From positions 1-39,489 of the forward strand of contig JANNXI010000246.1 in the NCBI GenBank assembly GCA_031409495.1: 39,489 nucleotides of DNA, in the 5' to 3' direction. Position 1 is the stretch's first letter. Each line of letters begins with the position of its first letter. Under the pieces are notes generated by a model. The model was not told the origin of the DNA. It worked only from the letters and a program-made list of their open reading frames with translations, and did not search any database. Positions 24,096 through 32,322 of the stretch are shown in pieces. This stretch comes from JANMDR01 sp031409495 (GTDB taxonomy: Bacteria; Pseudomonadota; Gammaproteobacteria; Burkholderiales; Usitatibacteraceae). Both the position numbers and the translations under genes were made by a program.

Positions 24096-24847
24096 TGCAA
24101 ACCAAATCGTTAGCCGGTCAGATAGCGCTTGTCACCGGTGCCACGCGCGGTATCGGTGGTGCTATAGCGCAACGTCTCGGTGCTGCCGGTGCTACTGTTA
24201 TTGGCACTGCGACGAGCGATAGTGGCGTTGCGGCAATTAACACCGCATTAACTGCTGCGGGTATCACCGGCTGTGGTTTGAAGTTGGATGTATCACAGGC
24301 CGACCAAATTGAGCCTTGCTTGAAACATATTGAAGCCACTTACGGGGCAGTTTCTATATTGGTCAACAACGCGGGTATTACCCGCGACACCTTGCTCATG
24401 CGCATGAAAGATGACGACTGGGATGCGGTGATGCAGACTAATTTAACTTCCGTGTTTCGGCTGTCCCGTGGGGTGATGAAAGGCATGATGAAGGCGCGGA
24501 AGGGGCGCATCATCAATATTTCTTCCGTCGTTGGCTTTATGGGGAACGCTGGCCAAGTTAACTATGTAGCTGCGAAGGCCGGAATGGTGGGCTTCTCCAA
24601 GGCGTTAGCCCGCGAAGTTGGCAGTCGTAACATCACAGTTAATTGCGTTGCGCCGGGATTTATTGAAACTGATATGACGCGCGCATTATCGGTTGAGCAA
24701 ATTGAAAAACTCACTGCCGCCGTGCCCTTAGGGCGTCTTGGGCAAGTGGCAGATATTGCCGAAGCAGTCTATTATTTAGCGTCGCCCAGCGCGTCTTATG
24801 TTACCGGAACAACCATTCACGTAAACGGAGGCATGCATATGGCGTAG
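24095..24847 (+). CDS. fabG: 3-oxoacyl-ACP reductase
   Basis: A 250-residue short-chain dehydrogenase that performs the NADPH-dependent ketoreduction of the elongation cycle. It has the cofactor motif TGATRGIG, the NNAGIT motif and the catalytic Ser-Tyr-Lys set in NISSVVGFMGNAGQVNY followed by VAAKAG. The C-terminus YVTGTTIHVNGGMHM is typical of FabG. Placed between fabD and acpP and overlapping fabD by one base. Confidence 0.97.
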   Translation: MQTKSLAGQIALVTGATRGIGGAIAQRLGAAGATVIGTATSDSGVAAINTALTAAGITGCGLKLDVSQADQIEPCLKHIEATYGAVSILVNNAGITRDTLLMRMKDDDWDAVMQTNLTSVFRLSRGVMKGMMKARKGRIINISSVVGFMGNAGQVNYVAAKAGMVGFSKALAREVGSRNITVNCVAPGFIETDMTRALSVEQIEKLTAAVPLGRLGQVADIAEAVYYLASPSASYVTGTTIHVNGGMHMA

Positions 24848-24951
24848 GCCACGGCATGGTTTCAATTTTGGCAATTCGCTTAAAAAACAATTTTGGTAAG
24901 CCACCCCTTAGAACACCCTTTTTGCCTAGAATACTTTTGTATCCTTAGCTT

Positions 24952-24960
24952 TGATAAAAT
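24952..24960 (+). promoter_or_regulatory. possible extended -10 promoter of acpP
   Basis: TGATAAAAT fits an extended -10 (TGNTATAAT) with one mismatch in the hexamer. It lies about 136 nt upstream of acpP in the only long gap (248 nt) of the fab cluster. acpP commonly has its own strong promoter. No good -35 is seen at the right distance, so this is tentative. Confidence 0.4.
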
Positions 24961-25095
24961 AGCGCCAAGGCATAAAGTACGGCGCGCTTTTGGAAATGCG
25001 AAAAAGCAATTTTATGCATTAACCGTAATTGAATAATTGGTCGTAAACAAGTTTTATAAAAGCAGTATTAATTAACCAGTGGGAGTGAGCATTAA

Positions 25096-25335
25096 ATGGA
25101 TACTATTGAAGCGCGTGTAAAAAAAGTGGTTGCCGAGCAACTTGGTGTGGCCGAGGCTGACGTTAAAAACGAAGCGTCGTTTACCGATGATTTGGGTGCT
25201 GACTCTTTGGACACCGTCGAGTTATCGTTGGGACTTGAAGAAGAGTTCAAGTGCGAAATTCCTGATGAAGCGCTAGAAAAAATTACCACCGTGCAACAAG
25301 CAATTGATTACATTACCGCCCACAACCCGGGTTAA
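25096..25335 (+). CDS. acpP: acyl carrier protein
   Basis: A 79-residue carrier protein; Ser in GADSLDTVEL accepts the phosphopantetheine arm. Acidic and of normal length. GGGAG precedes the ATG. Helix II reads ELSLGLEEEFKCEIPDEAL where most homologues have VMALEEEFGIEIPDED, and it has an unusual Cys, but the fold-defining residues are present. It has a 248-nt leader gap after fabG and lies 62 nt before fabF. Confidence 0.98.
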   Translation: MDTIEARVKKVVAEQLGVAEADVKNEASFTDDLGADSLDTVELSLGLEEEFKCEIPDEALEKITTVQQAIDYITAHNPG

Positions 25336-25397
25336 TTTTTCAAAAAATGCTGGGCCAAACGTAGGCATACTGCCGCGTTTGGTCCGCTAAAAAAACT

Positions 25398-26633
25398 ATG
25401 TCAAAACGCAGAGTAGTCGTAACCGGTCTAGGAATCGTTTCCCCTGTCGGTAATGGGGTAGAACAGTGTTGGGATAATATCGTTAACGGTCGCAGCGGGA
25501 TTGCTACGATTACGCGCTTTGATGCGGGTATTTTGCCTACGCGCTTCGCCGGCGAAGTCAAAAACTTTGACGCGGCGCAGTTTATGTCGCCAAAAGAAGT
25601 CCGTCGGCTTGACGCCTTTATTCACTACGGCATCGCCGCCACCAAAATGGCTTTGGCAGATGCAAACTTAGAAATTACTGAAGCCAATGCCGAGCGCATT
25701 GGTGTAAACGTGGGCTCAGGCATTGGCGGCTTGCCGATGATTGAAGACACAGTGCGCACGATGGTAGCGCAAGGGCCACGTAAAATATCTCCATTTTTCG
25801 TGCCGGGTTCCATTGTTAACATGGTGGCCGGGATGATCTCCATAATTTATGGCATTAAAGGGCCTAATGTGTCGATGGTTTCAGCATGCGCAACTTCAAC
25901 TCACTGTATTGGTGACGCCGCACGCTTCATTGAATACGGTGATGCCGATGTAATGATCGCCGGTGGTGCCGAAGGTACCGTTAGCATGGCCGGTATTGGT
26001 GGCTTTAGCGCCTGTAAAGCATTATCGGAACGTAATGATTCGCCAGAAACTGCGAGCCGCCCTTTTGATAAAGACCGCGATGGTTTTGTGTTGGGTGAGG
26101 GTGCAGGTATTTTAGTGCTGGAGTCTCTCGAGCACGCTACTGCCCGTGGTGCCCGCATTTATGCCGAACTTGCTAGTTTAGGCATGAGCGGGGATGCGCA
26201 TCATATGACCACGCCAAGTATGGATGGCCCACGTCGCGGTATGTTGGCAGCGCTTAAAAACGCTGGCGTTAATCCTGATGCCGTGCAATACGTGAATGCG
26301 CACGGCACATCAACGCCGCTCGGTGATCTAAACGAAACCGCCGCCGTTAAAGCAGTTTTTGGTGATCACGCCAAGAAGCTCGTGATGAATTCAACAAAGT
26401 CGATGACGGGGCATTTGTTGGGTGCAGCTGGGGGTATTGAGGCCGTGTTTTCAGCACTTGCAGTGCATCACCAAATATCGCCGCCAACCATCAATATTTT
26501 CAACCAAGATCCAGAGTGCGATTTAGATTATTGCGCCAACACTGCGCGCAATATGAAAATTGACGTAGCACTTTCAAATTCCTTCGGCTTTGGTGGCACC
26601 AATGCCACGTTGGTCCTGAAGCGATTTGTGTAG
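25398..26633 (+). CDS. fabF: beta-ketoacyl-ACP synthase II
   Basis: A 411-residue condensing enzyme for chain elongation, including the temperature-sensitive step to cis-vaccenate. The nucleophilic Cys lies in VSACATSTH, and the two catalytic His in NAHGTSTPLGD and KSMTGHLLGAAGG. The C-terminal FGFGGTNATLVLKR is typical. It directly follows acpP, as usual, and is followed after 24 nt by mltG. Confidence 0.98.
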   Translation: MSKRRVVVTGLGIVSPVGNGVEQCWDNIVNGRSGIATITRFDAGILPTRFAGEVKNFDAAQFMSPKEVRRLDAFIHYGIAATKMALADANLEITEANAERIGVNVGSGIGGLPMIEDTVRTMVAQGPRKISPFFVPGSIVNMVAGMISIIYGIKGPNVSMVSACATSTHCIGDAARFIEYGDADVMIAGGAEGTVSMAGIGGFSACKALSERNDSPETASRPFDKDRDGFVLGEGAGILVLESLEHATARGARIYAELASLGMSGDAHHMTTPSMDGPRRGMLAALKNAGVNPDAVQYVNAHGTSTPLGDLNETAAVKAVFGDHAKKLVMNSTKSMTGHLLGAAGGIEAVFSALAVHHQISPPTINIFNQDPECDLDYCANTARNMKIDVALSNSFGFGGTNATLVLKRFV

Positions 26634-26657
26634 CAACCAGTTGTTGAGCGGCAGGCA

Positions 26658-27686
26658 ATGAAACGGCTATTTGGGTCACTGATATTGCTTGGTCTGCTCA
26701 CGGCCGGGGCAGCTGCAGGTTGGATGCTTTTTTTTGCAAACACCAAAATTGTGCCGCCGATAACAGCAGCTTCGGGGGCAGAAACTTCGGACAAGCCAGC
26801 CGCGTTTGTGTTTTCCGTAAAGCCCGGCACTTCACTTATCGCGTTATCGCGTCAATTCGTGGTAATGGGGCTACTGCCAGAGCCACACAGCCTAGTTTGG
26901 CTGGCTAGGCTTACAAAAAAAACTGAGATTCACGCCGGGAACTACCGAATTTCGGCACCGCTCTCCCCAGAGGCGCTGCTTGATAAACTTATCAACGGGG
27001 ACGTCATCCCCATCGCGATTACCTTTGTTGAAGGCATCACCTTCAAACAAATGCTGGAAATTATCGCCGTGCATCCCGCAATAAAAAACACAATTGGCAA
27101 CGCCTCACCCGCAACGGTTCTGCGCTTAATTGGTGCTACTGAGGCGCATCCTGAGGGCTTGTTTTTTCCTGATACGTATCAGTTTGCCAGCGGCACCACC
27201 GATATTGACGTGCTGAAGCGCGCCTACCAAACGATGCAAAAGCGCTTGGGCGATGCTTGGGCGAAGCGTGCTGAGAAATTGCCCTATAAATCGTCATATG
27301 AAGCGTTAATTATGGCGTCAATTATCGAAAAAGAAACTGGGCGCGCTTTCGAACGTCCAGAGATAGGGGCGGTTTTTGTCAATCGCTTACGTATCCCGAT
27401 GCGCCTGCAAACAGACCCGACGGTAATTTACGGCATAGGCGCAAAATATGATGGCAATATTCGCAAGCGCGATTTAACAACTGATACTGCCTACAATACT
27501 TACACGCGTGACGGTCTACCGCCCACCCCCATCGCCATGCCCGGCCAAGGCGCTATTGACGCAGCATTAAATCCCGTGGTGAGTGACAAACTCTATTTTG
27601 TGTCGCGCGGTGATGGCACCCATTATTTTTCGCGCAGCCTTGATGAACATAATCGCGCAGTGCAAAAATTTCAGTTGGGGCGCTAA
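26658..27686 (+). CDS. mltG: endolytic transglycosylase MltG
   Basis: A 342-residue inner-membrane lytic transglycosylase that cuts nascent peptidoglycan and sets glycan length. One N-terminal membrane anchor (about residues 5-26) precedes a LysM-like domain (FSVKPGTSLIALSRQF) and the YceG domain with GLFFPDTYQF, the catalytic Glu in ALIMASIIEKET, and MRLQTDPTVIYG. Length is normal. The first ATG at 26658 is used. It lies 24 nt after fabF and 5 nt before tmk, so it probably belongs to the fab transcript. The aminodeoxychorismate lyase gene pabC, which stands between fabF and mltG in enterobacteria, is absent. Confidence 0.96.
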   Translation: MKRLFGSLILLGLLTAGAAAGWMLFFANTKIVPPITAASGAETSDKPAAFVFSVKPGTSLIALSRQFVVMGLLPEPHSLVWLARLTKKTEIHAGNYRISAPLSPEALLDKLINGDVIPIAITFVEGITFKQMLEIIAVHPAIKNTIGNASPATVLRLIGATEAHPEGLFFPDTYQFASGTTDIDVLKRAYQTMQKRLGDAWAKRAEKLPYKSSYEALIMASIIEKETGRAFERPEIGAVFVNRLRIPMRLQTDPTVIYGIGAKYDGNIRKRDLTTDTAYNTYTRDGLPPTPIAMPGQGAIDAALNPVVSDKLYFVSRGDGTHYFSRSLDEHNRAVQKFQLGR

Positions 27687-27691
27687 TTTTT

Positions 27692-28363
27692 ATGTCTAAG
27701 ACCTCTAATGAATCTAACCAAGTCGGATTATTTGTCACCTTAGAAGGCATTGATGGCGCTGGCAAATCCTCCCATGTGCCGTTTTTGATCGATTTCTTCA
27801 CGCAAAAGGGTCGCGAGGTGGTGAGCACGCGAGAGCCTGGCGGCACACCGTTAGGCGAAGCAGTTCGCGAAATGGTGCTAAACCAAGCCATGCATCCAGA
27901 AACCGAAGCCTTGCTGGTATTTGCGTCGCGCCGCGAACATGTTGCCGCCGTTATTGCCCCAGCGTTAGCCCGTGGCGCTGTGGTTATTTCAGACCGTTTT
28001 ACCGATGCCACCTATGCCTACCAGTGCGGTGGCAGGGGCTTGGATGTGGCGCGGATTGCCATACTAGAGAATTGGGTGCATGAGCACTTGCAGCCCGACC
28101 TTACTTTTTTATTCGATGCACCCACGGCGGTGGCGCGCGAGCGGTTAGACAAAAACACCATCCATCAAGACAAATTTGAGCGTGAACGTGGTGCATTTTT
28201 TGATCGCGTGCGCGACATGTATCTTGCCCGTGCAGCACAGTTTTCAAACCGTACTCGCGTCATTGATTCATCGCGAACGTTGCCGCAAATTCGCGAAGAT
28301 TTAGCCCGATATTTTCTACGTAGTGATGGGCGGAGTGGCCCTAATTTAAAGGCTTTACAGTGA
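27692..28363 (+). CDS. tmk: thymidylate kinase
   Basis: A 223-residue kinase converting dTMP to dTDP. The P-loop is LEGIDGAGKSS, followed by the DRX-type signatures TREPGGTPLGE and ISDRFTDATYAYQCGGRGL, and the lid segment. An extra N-terminal stretch of about 10 residues (SKTSNESNQ) precedes the core. It overlaps holB by 4 nt (GTGA) and follows mltG after 5 nt. Confidence 0.97.
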   Translation: MSKTSNESNQVGLFVTLEGIDGAGKSSHVPFLIDFFTQKGREVVSTREPGGTPLGEAVREMVLNQAMHPETEALLVFASRREHVAAVIAPALARGAVVISDRFTDATYAYQCGGRGLDVARIAILENWVHEHLQPDLTFLFDAPTAVARERLDKNTIHQDKFERERGAFFDRVRDMYLARAAQFSNRTRVIDSSRTLPQIREDLARYFLRSDGRSGPNLKALQ

Positions 28364-29418
28364 GTTTTGCCTTGCAGAAGGTATTGCCTTGGCAAGCTGA
28401 ATTGCTGCAAAGCTTATTAACTCGCCACGCCGAAAATACGCTGCCGCACGCCTTGCTCGTGCACGGCATGACGGGCGTGGGCAAGGTGCAGTTTGCCCGT
28501 ACCTTGGCTAATTCTTTGCTTTGTGAAGCTAAGTTGCCGAGCGGCTTGGCCTGTGGAAAGTGTGCGGCATGCGGTTGGTTTGCCGCGCGCAATCACCCGG
28601 ACTACCGCGAAGTAGCACCTGCCGCACAGCTTGAAGATGAAGCCGATACGGCGGCATCAGAAAGTACCGATGGTGAAGCCACCACCACCGAAAAAATAGA
28701 GAAAAAAAGTGAGCTAATAGTAGTAGATCAAATCCGCGCACTGAGTGAATTTATATCGCTTACATCACATCGCAACGGCTTTCGCGTGCTGTTACTCCAA
28801 CCAGCGGAGGCCATGAACCCAGCCGCCGCCAATGCGCTGCTAAAAACACTTGAAGAGCCACCGTCGCGCACAACCATTATTTTAGTAACCCATAGGTTGG
28901 GAAGGCTGATGGCTACCATCACCAGTCGCTGTCAACAAGTCTTGATACCTAATCCTGGCGCCGACATCGCGCAGGCTTGGTTGGCCGCGCAAGGCATCGA
29001 AAACCCTGCATTGCTGTTAGCGCAAGTTGGCGGTGCGCCGCTTGCTGCCCTAGAAGTTGCCGAACCAGACATGCAAAAAATCCGACGCGAGTTCCTTGGC
29101 GTGCTGAGCAATTTAAATGCCGATCATCTAGCGGCTGCAGCCAAATGGGAAAAGCTTGAAAAGCCTGAACTAGTGCGGCTTTTCGGCTATCTTCATACTT
29201 GGGTATGTGATTTGATTACCGTGCGCGCCACCGGTGTGGCGCAGTTTCACCCCGATCAGCTCAGCCAGCTGCAAGCCATTGGCAAGCGTGCAAGTCTGCC
29301 GCGAATTTTCGTGTATGAATCAACGCTGCGCCAGCAGCGCCGCAGCATTATGCATCCACTGAACCCCCGCTTGTTACTAGAGCAGTTGCTGTTATCATAT
29401 AGACAGGCCGTGCAATAG
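28360..29418 (+). CDS. holB: DNA polymerase III delta' subunit
   Basis: A 352-residue clamp-loader subunit. The P-loop-like GMTGVGKVQ has Val after the Lys, in line with a delta' subunit that does not hydrolyse ATP. A zinc-binding group of Cys follows (CGKCAAC and an upstream Cys), with an insertion of acidic residues near 90-110. The SRC motif (TITSRCQ) that supplies the arginine finger is present. The start is a GTG overlapping the tmk stop by 4 nt. pilZ follows after 36 nt. Confidence 0.94.
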   Translation: MSFALQKVLPWQAELLQSLLTRHAENTLPHALLVHGMTGVGKVQFARTLANSLLCEAKLPSGLACGKCAACGWFAARNHPDYREVAPAAQLEDEADTAASESTDGEATTTEKIEKKSELIVVDQIRALSEFISLTSHRNGFRVLLLQPAEAMNPAAANALLKTLEEPPSRTTIILVTHRLGRLMATITSRCQQVLIPNPGADIAQAWLAAQGIENPALLLAQVGGAPLAALEVAEPDMQKIRREFLGVLSNLNADHLAAAAKWEKLEKPELVRLFGYLHTWVCDLITVRATGVAQFHPDQLSQLQAIGKRASLPRIFVYESTLRQQRRSIMHPLNPRLLLEQLLLSYRQAVQ

Positions 29419-29454
29419 TGCGCTGGCGTAACCCATAAGCTGCCGCCGCCCCCT

Positions 29455-29811
29455 ATGTCAGATATTCTCCTCAAACGTCCCGATGTAGTTTCCCTCAATT
29501 TAAAAGGGAAATCAGCGCTTTATGCGGCATGGATTCCGATCATTCGCGGTGGTGGGTTGTTCATGCAGACCAACAAAGCGCATCGGTTGGGTGATGAAAT
29601 GCTAATTGTGCTGCAGTTCTTAGACGAACCGGTAAAAATACCAATGGTGGGCCGTGTGGTTTGGATTAATCCACCGCACACTACAGCCAATCGCCCCCAA
29701 GGCATTGGCATCCAATTGCCCGATTCTGAATTAGGCCGTGAATTGAAGAAGAAAATCGAAGGTATTTTGGCGCCGGTAGCAAAGTCTGAGCGGCCGACTA
29801 GTACGGTTTAA
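29455..29811 (+). CDS. pilZ: type IV pilus assembly protein PilZ
   Basis: A 118-residue single PilZ domain. The segment GGLFMQTNKAHRLGDEMLIV and VGRVVWINP..GIGIQL match the PilZ proteins needed for type IV pilus biogenesis. It lacks the RxxxR N-terminal motif that binds c-di-GMP in other PilZ domains, as is usual for the pilus-assembly subgroup. Location after holB is conserved in beta- and gammaproteobacteria. Confidence 0.92.
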   Translation: MSDILLKRPDVVSLNLKGKSALYAAWIPIIRGGGLFMQTNKAHRLGDEMLIVLQFLDEPVKIPMVGRVVWINPPHTTANRPQGIGIQLPDSELGRELKKKIEGILAPVAKSERPTSTV

Positions 29812-29843
29812 GTCTCAATATTGCCATCTAAACTTGGGGTTCG

Positions 29844-30196
29844 ATGTCTTCCGCAGATCAACTAAAGCTAGCCCAACGCATTCGCGGTAATCGCAATTGG
29901 CTTACGCTGGTATTTTTAGTGCTTGGTGTGATCGCCGCCGCCGCCGCTATTGTTAACGATGTATCCCTCAAATTGCGCCGAAGTATCTGTTCGGAATTAG
30001 CGTTGTGGTATCGAGCGCGTGTGCGCACCTTGGCTTCGCATGGGCTACGCGCAAACTGTCAAAACCATCATGCCGCACCTGCGGCCGCGATTGGATCATG
30101 ATTGAAAGTGACCCTGGTAGAAATGCCGAACACTTTCAGGTAGGTGGCAGTTGTCCCTATTGCGGCGTTGAAATTACCGAAAAGCCTAAGCCATGA
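29844..30196 (+). pseudogene. small membrane/zinc-ribbon protein with an apparent frameshift
   Basis: The ATG at 29844 (GGGG just upstream) begins MSSADQLKLAQRIRGNRNW and a hydrophobic segment (LTLVFLVLGVIAAAAAI). Around 29960-29965 the sensible frame changes: after the codons for VNDV, reading one base earlier gives PQIAPKYLFGISVVVSSAC (a second membrane segment), then CRTCGRDW and SCPYCGVEI, a zinc ribbon with two CxxC pairs, ending at the TGA at 30194-30196. That stop overlaps the next gene's ATG by 4 nt, supporting the second frame as real. One missing base near 29962 would unite both parts into a protein of about 117 residues. I recall similar conserved hypothetical proteins in betaproteobacteria; the function is unknown. 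Without correction the first frame ends at 30101. Confidence 0.65.
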
Positions 30197-30720
30197 CTTC
30201 CTCACAAAACAATGCCGCAACACCCTCCATTCTCGTAGCGCTTTTCAAATACAAAGCGTGGGCAAATGACGAGCTGCTAACATCCCTACTGCAGCTCGAG
30301 GACGTGGGACAAAAAGACGACCGTCATATGGCGATTCGTATCTTGAACCATACCTATGTGGTTGATCAAATATTTCGTGCGCAGTTGCTCGGTGAGTCGC
30401 ACAGCTTTGCAGCAACAAATACGCCCGAGACGCCCATGTTAGCTGCCTTAGCAGCCGCTATTGCGGTAAGTGATGCGTGGTTTGTGCAGTATGTAAGTCG
30501 CTTAAACGCAGCGGAATTAAGCCAAATGCTAAAGTTTAAATTTACCGATGGCGACGCGGGCACCATGACGCGCGAAGAAATTTTGCATCATTTGATTACC
30601 CACGGCGGCTATCATCGCGGCGCTGCGGGGCGCATTTTGGTGCAGCACGGCACTGCACCACCGCGCGATGTGTTCAGCGGTTTTTTGCATAAGACCGATC
30701 CGGCTAGACGCGAAGCTTAG
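30193..30720 (+). CDS. DinB family protein
   Basis: A 175-residue four-helix protein of the DinB/YfiT-like metalloenzyme superfamily. Three metal-ligand His are placed as usual: one in ILNHTYVVDQIF, and two in HHLITHGGYHRG. Family members include thiol-dependent transferases and hydrolases; the substrate is not predictable here. Translation is probably coupled to the preceding zinc-ribbon gene (ATGA overlap). Its stop overlaps the end of the convergent transporter gene by 4 nt. Confidence 0.85.
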   Translation: MTSSQNNAATPSILVALFKYKAWANDELLTSLLQLEDVGQKDDRHMAIRILNHTYVVDQIFRAQLLGESHSFAATNTPETPMLAALAAAIAVSDAWFVQYVSRLNAAELSQMLKFKFTDGDAGTMTREEILHHLITHGGYHRGAAGRILVQHGTAPPRDVFSGFLHKTDPARREA

Positions 30721-31637
30721 CTATTTTTTGGAAGAGGCGCAGCCGCGCCCACTGCGCCCCAACGCCGTCCCACAAAAATCGCCAATGCCGCCACGCTCAT
30801 CGCTGCCATTGCCATGGGCGCTATTTTTTCGCCCAACAGTAGCGCTGAAAAACCCAACGTCATAAACGGTTGCAGCAATTGTATTTGGCCAACCCGTGCG
30901 ACACCGCCCAACGCCAAACCGTGATACCACGCGAAGAAGCCCAAAAACTGGCTCACAACGCTAACATACGCAAAACCAAGCCAGACGCTCGCCGTTGCGT
31001 TTACAAAGCTTGGCAGGCCAGTTTTCCACGCGCCAAATGCCGCTGGCACAATCAATACAGGTACAGAAAGTACCAGTGCCCAGCAAATTACTTGCCAGCC
31101 GCCTATTCCGCGCGCCAAGCGGCCGCCTTCGGCATAGCCTATCGCCGCTGCCGCTACAGCGGCCAGCAAAATAAAATCGGCTGAATGAAAACTGCCGCCG
31201 CCGTTAATTAGGGCATAGCCCACTACGGTAGCGCTGCCCAACACACTCGCGCACCAAAACACGGGAGTAGGGCGTTCCTGCGCACGCCACGCAGCGGCCA
31301 ATGCGGTAGCCAGCGGTAACAAGCCAACCAGTACCGCTCCGTGCGACGCGGGTGCGGTTTGCATCGCCCACGCAGTGAGCACTGGGAAGCCAATAATCAC
31401 GCCCAGCATGACGATAAAAAGGCTAGTTATTTGCGCGCGCGTAGGCAGTTTTTGCCGCGTAAAGTAGAGCAACGGTGCCGCCAAACACGCAGCGACGGTG
31501 GCGCGGCCAAGGCCCACAAATAAGGGATCAAAAGCCACTACCGCAAGCTTGGTTGCGGGCAGAGTAACGCTAAAGCCGATTATCCCTAGAAGCCCGTAAA
31601 ATAAGCCTTTCGAAGCATTGGTGCTAGGTTGCGACAC
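30717..31637 (-). CDS. EamA/DMT-family permease
   Basis: A 306-residue inner-membrane protein with about ten hydrophobic segments in two EamA repeats. The N-terminal part has GFSVTLPATKLAV and the second repeat has WHGLALGGVARVGQIQLLQPF, typical of drug/metabolite exporters. The substrate is unknown. It is 11 nt downstream of the LOG-family gene and probably cotranscribed with it. The DNA ends 4 nt inside the DinB gene. Confidence 0.87.
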   Translation of the reverse strand: MSQPSTNASKGLFYGLLGIIGFSVTLPATKLAVVAFDPLFVGLGRATVAACLAAPLLYFTRQKLPTRAQITSLFIVMLGVIIGFPVLTAWAMQTAPASHGAVLVGLLPLATALAAAWRAQERPTPVFWCASVLGSATVVGYALINGGGSFHSADFILLAAVAAAAIGYAEGGRLARGIGGWQVICWALVLSVPVLIVPAAFGAWKTGLPSFVNATASVWLGFAYVSVVSQFLGFFAWYHGLALGGVARVGQIQLLQPFMTLGFSALLLGEKIAPMAMAAMSVAALAIFVGRRWGAVGAAAPLPKNS

Positions 31638-31648
31638 GCAGTTGGCAA

Positions 31649-32251
31649 TTAAATAAGCGATTTAGCGTGGGCGCTGGCTACTTGCTCTAGCCATTTGTCG
31701 GCGTTAATTGGCTCATGCGCACGCATACGGTCAAGCAGTGGCACAATCTCTGTATCTACTAACAGCATCTCACGATGCATGGGCCGTAAAAATTTATCGG
31801 CTGTGGCTTTGTCTAAAAACTGCAGTAAGCCATCATAGAAGCCTGCCACGTTCAATATCGCCACGGGCGAACGGTGATAGCCAAGCTGTGCCCATGTTAA
31901 CGCTTCAAACACTTCGTCCAGCGTTCCATAAGCGCCCGGCATGGCGATAAAGCCATCCGATAGCTCGACCATTTTGGCCTTGCGGGTGTGCATATCTGCC
32001 ACCACATGCATTTCGGTGAGCGACTTATGACCCACTTCTTTATCCATTAACTTTTGCGGAATGATGCCGATCACTTTGCCGCCCGCTTCCAAGCAGGCGT
32101 CAGCTGTAATGCCCATCAAGCCAACACTGCCGCCACCGTATACCAGCGTTAAATTTTGCTCAGCCAAGGTGCGGCCCATTTGGCGCGCCATGCTTTGATA
32201 TTGTTCGTTGTTGCCAGCACTGGAGCCGCAGTAAATACAAATTGATTTCAT
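31649..32251 (-). CDS. LOG-family protein (TIGR00730; nucleoside 5'-monophosphate phosphoribohydrolase type)
   Basis: A 200-residue Rossmann-fold protein. It begins SICIYCGSSAG and has LVYGGGSVGLMG, both standard. LOG enzymes release bases from nucleoside monophosphates, including cytokinin ribosides. The phosphate-binding motif PGGxGTxxE reads PGAYGTLDE here: the second Gly is Ala, while Gly-Thr and the catalytic Glu remain. Activity may be kept, since Ala is small. It precedes the EamA gene by 11 nt. Confidence 0.87.
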   Translation of the reverse strand: MKSICIYCGSSAGNNEQYQSMARQMGRTLAEQNLTLVYGGGSVGLMGITADACLEAGGKVIGIIPQKLMDKEVGHKSLTEMHVVADMHTRKAKMVELSDGFIAMPGAYGTLDEVFEALTWAQLGYHRSPVAILNVAGFYDGLLQFLDKATADKFLRPMHREMLLVDTEIVPLLDRMRAHEPINADKWLEQVASAHAKSLI

Positions 32252-32322
32252 GACGTTTATTTTCGTTAATTAAATTGAACCTAAAATGCTACCGCAAAAA
32301 ACCTGAAACGATACAAAACCTT

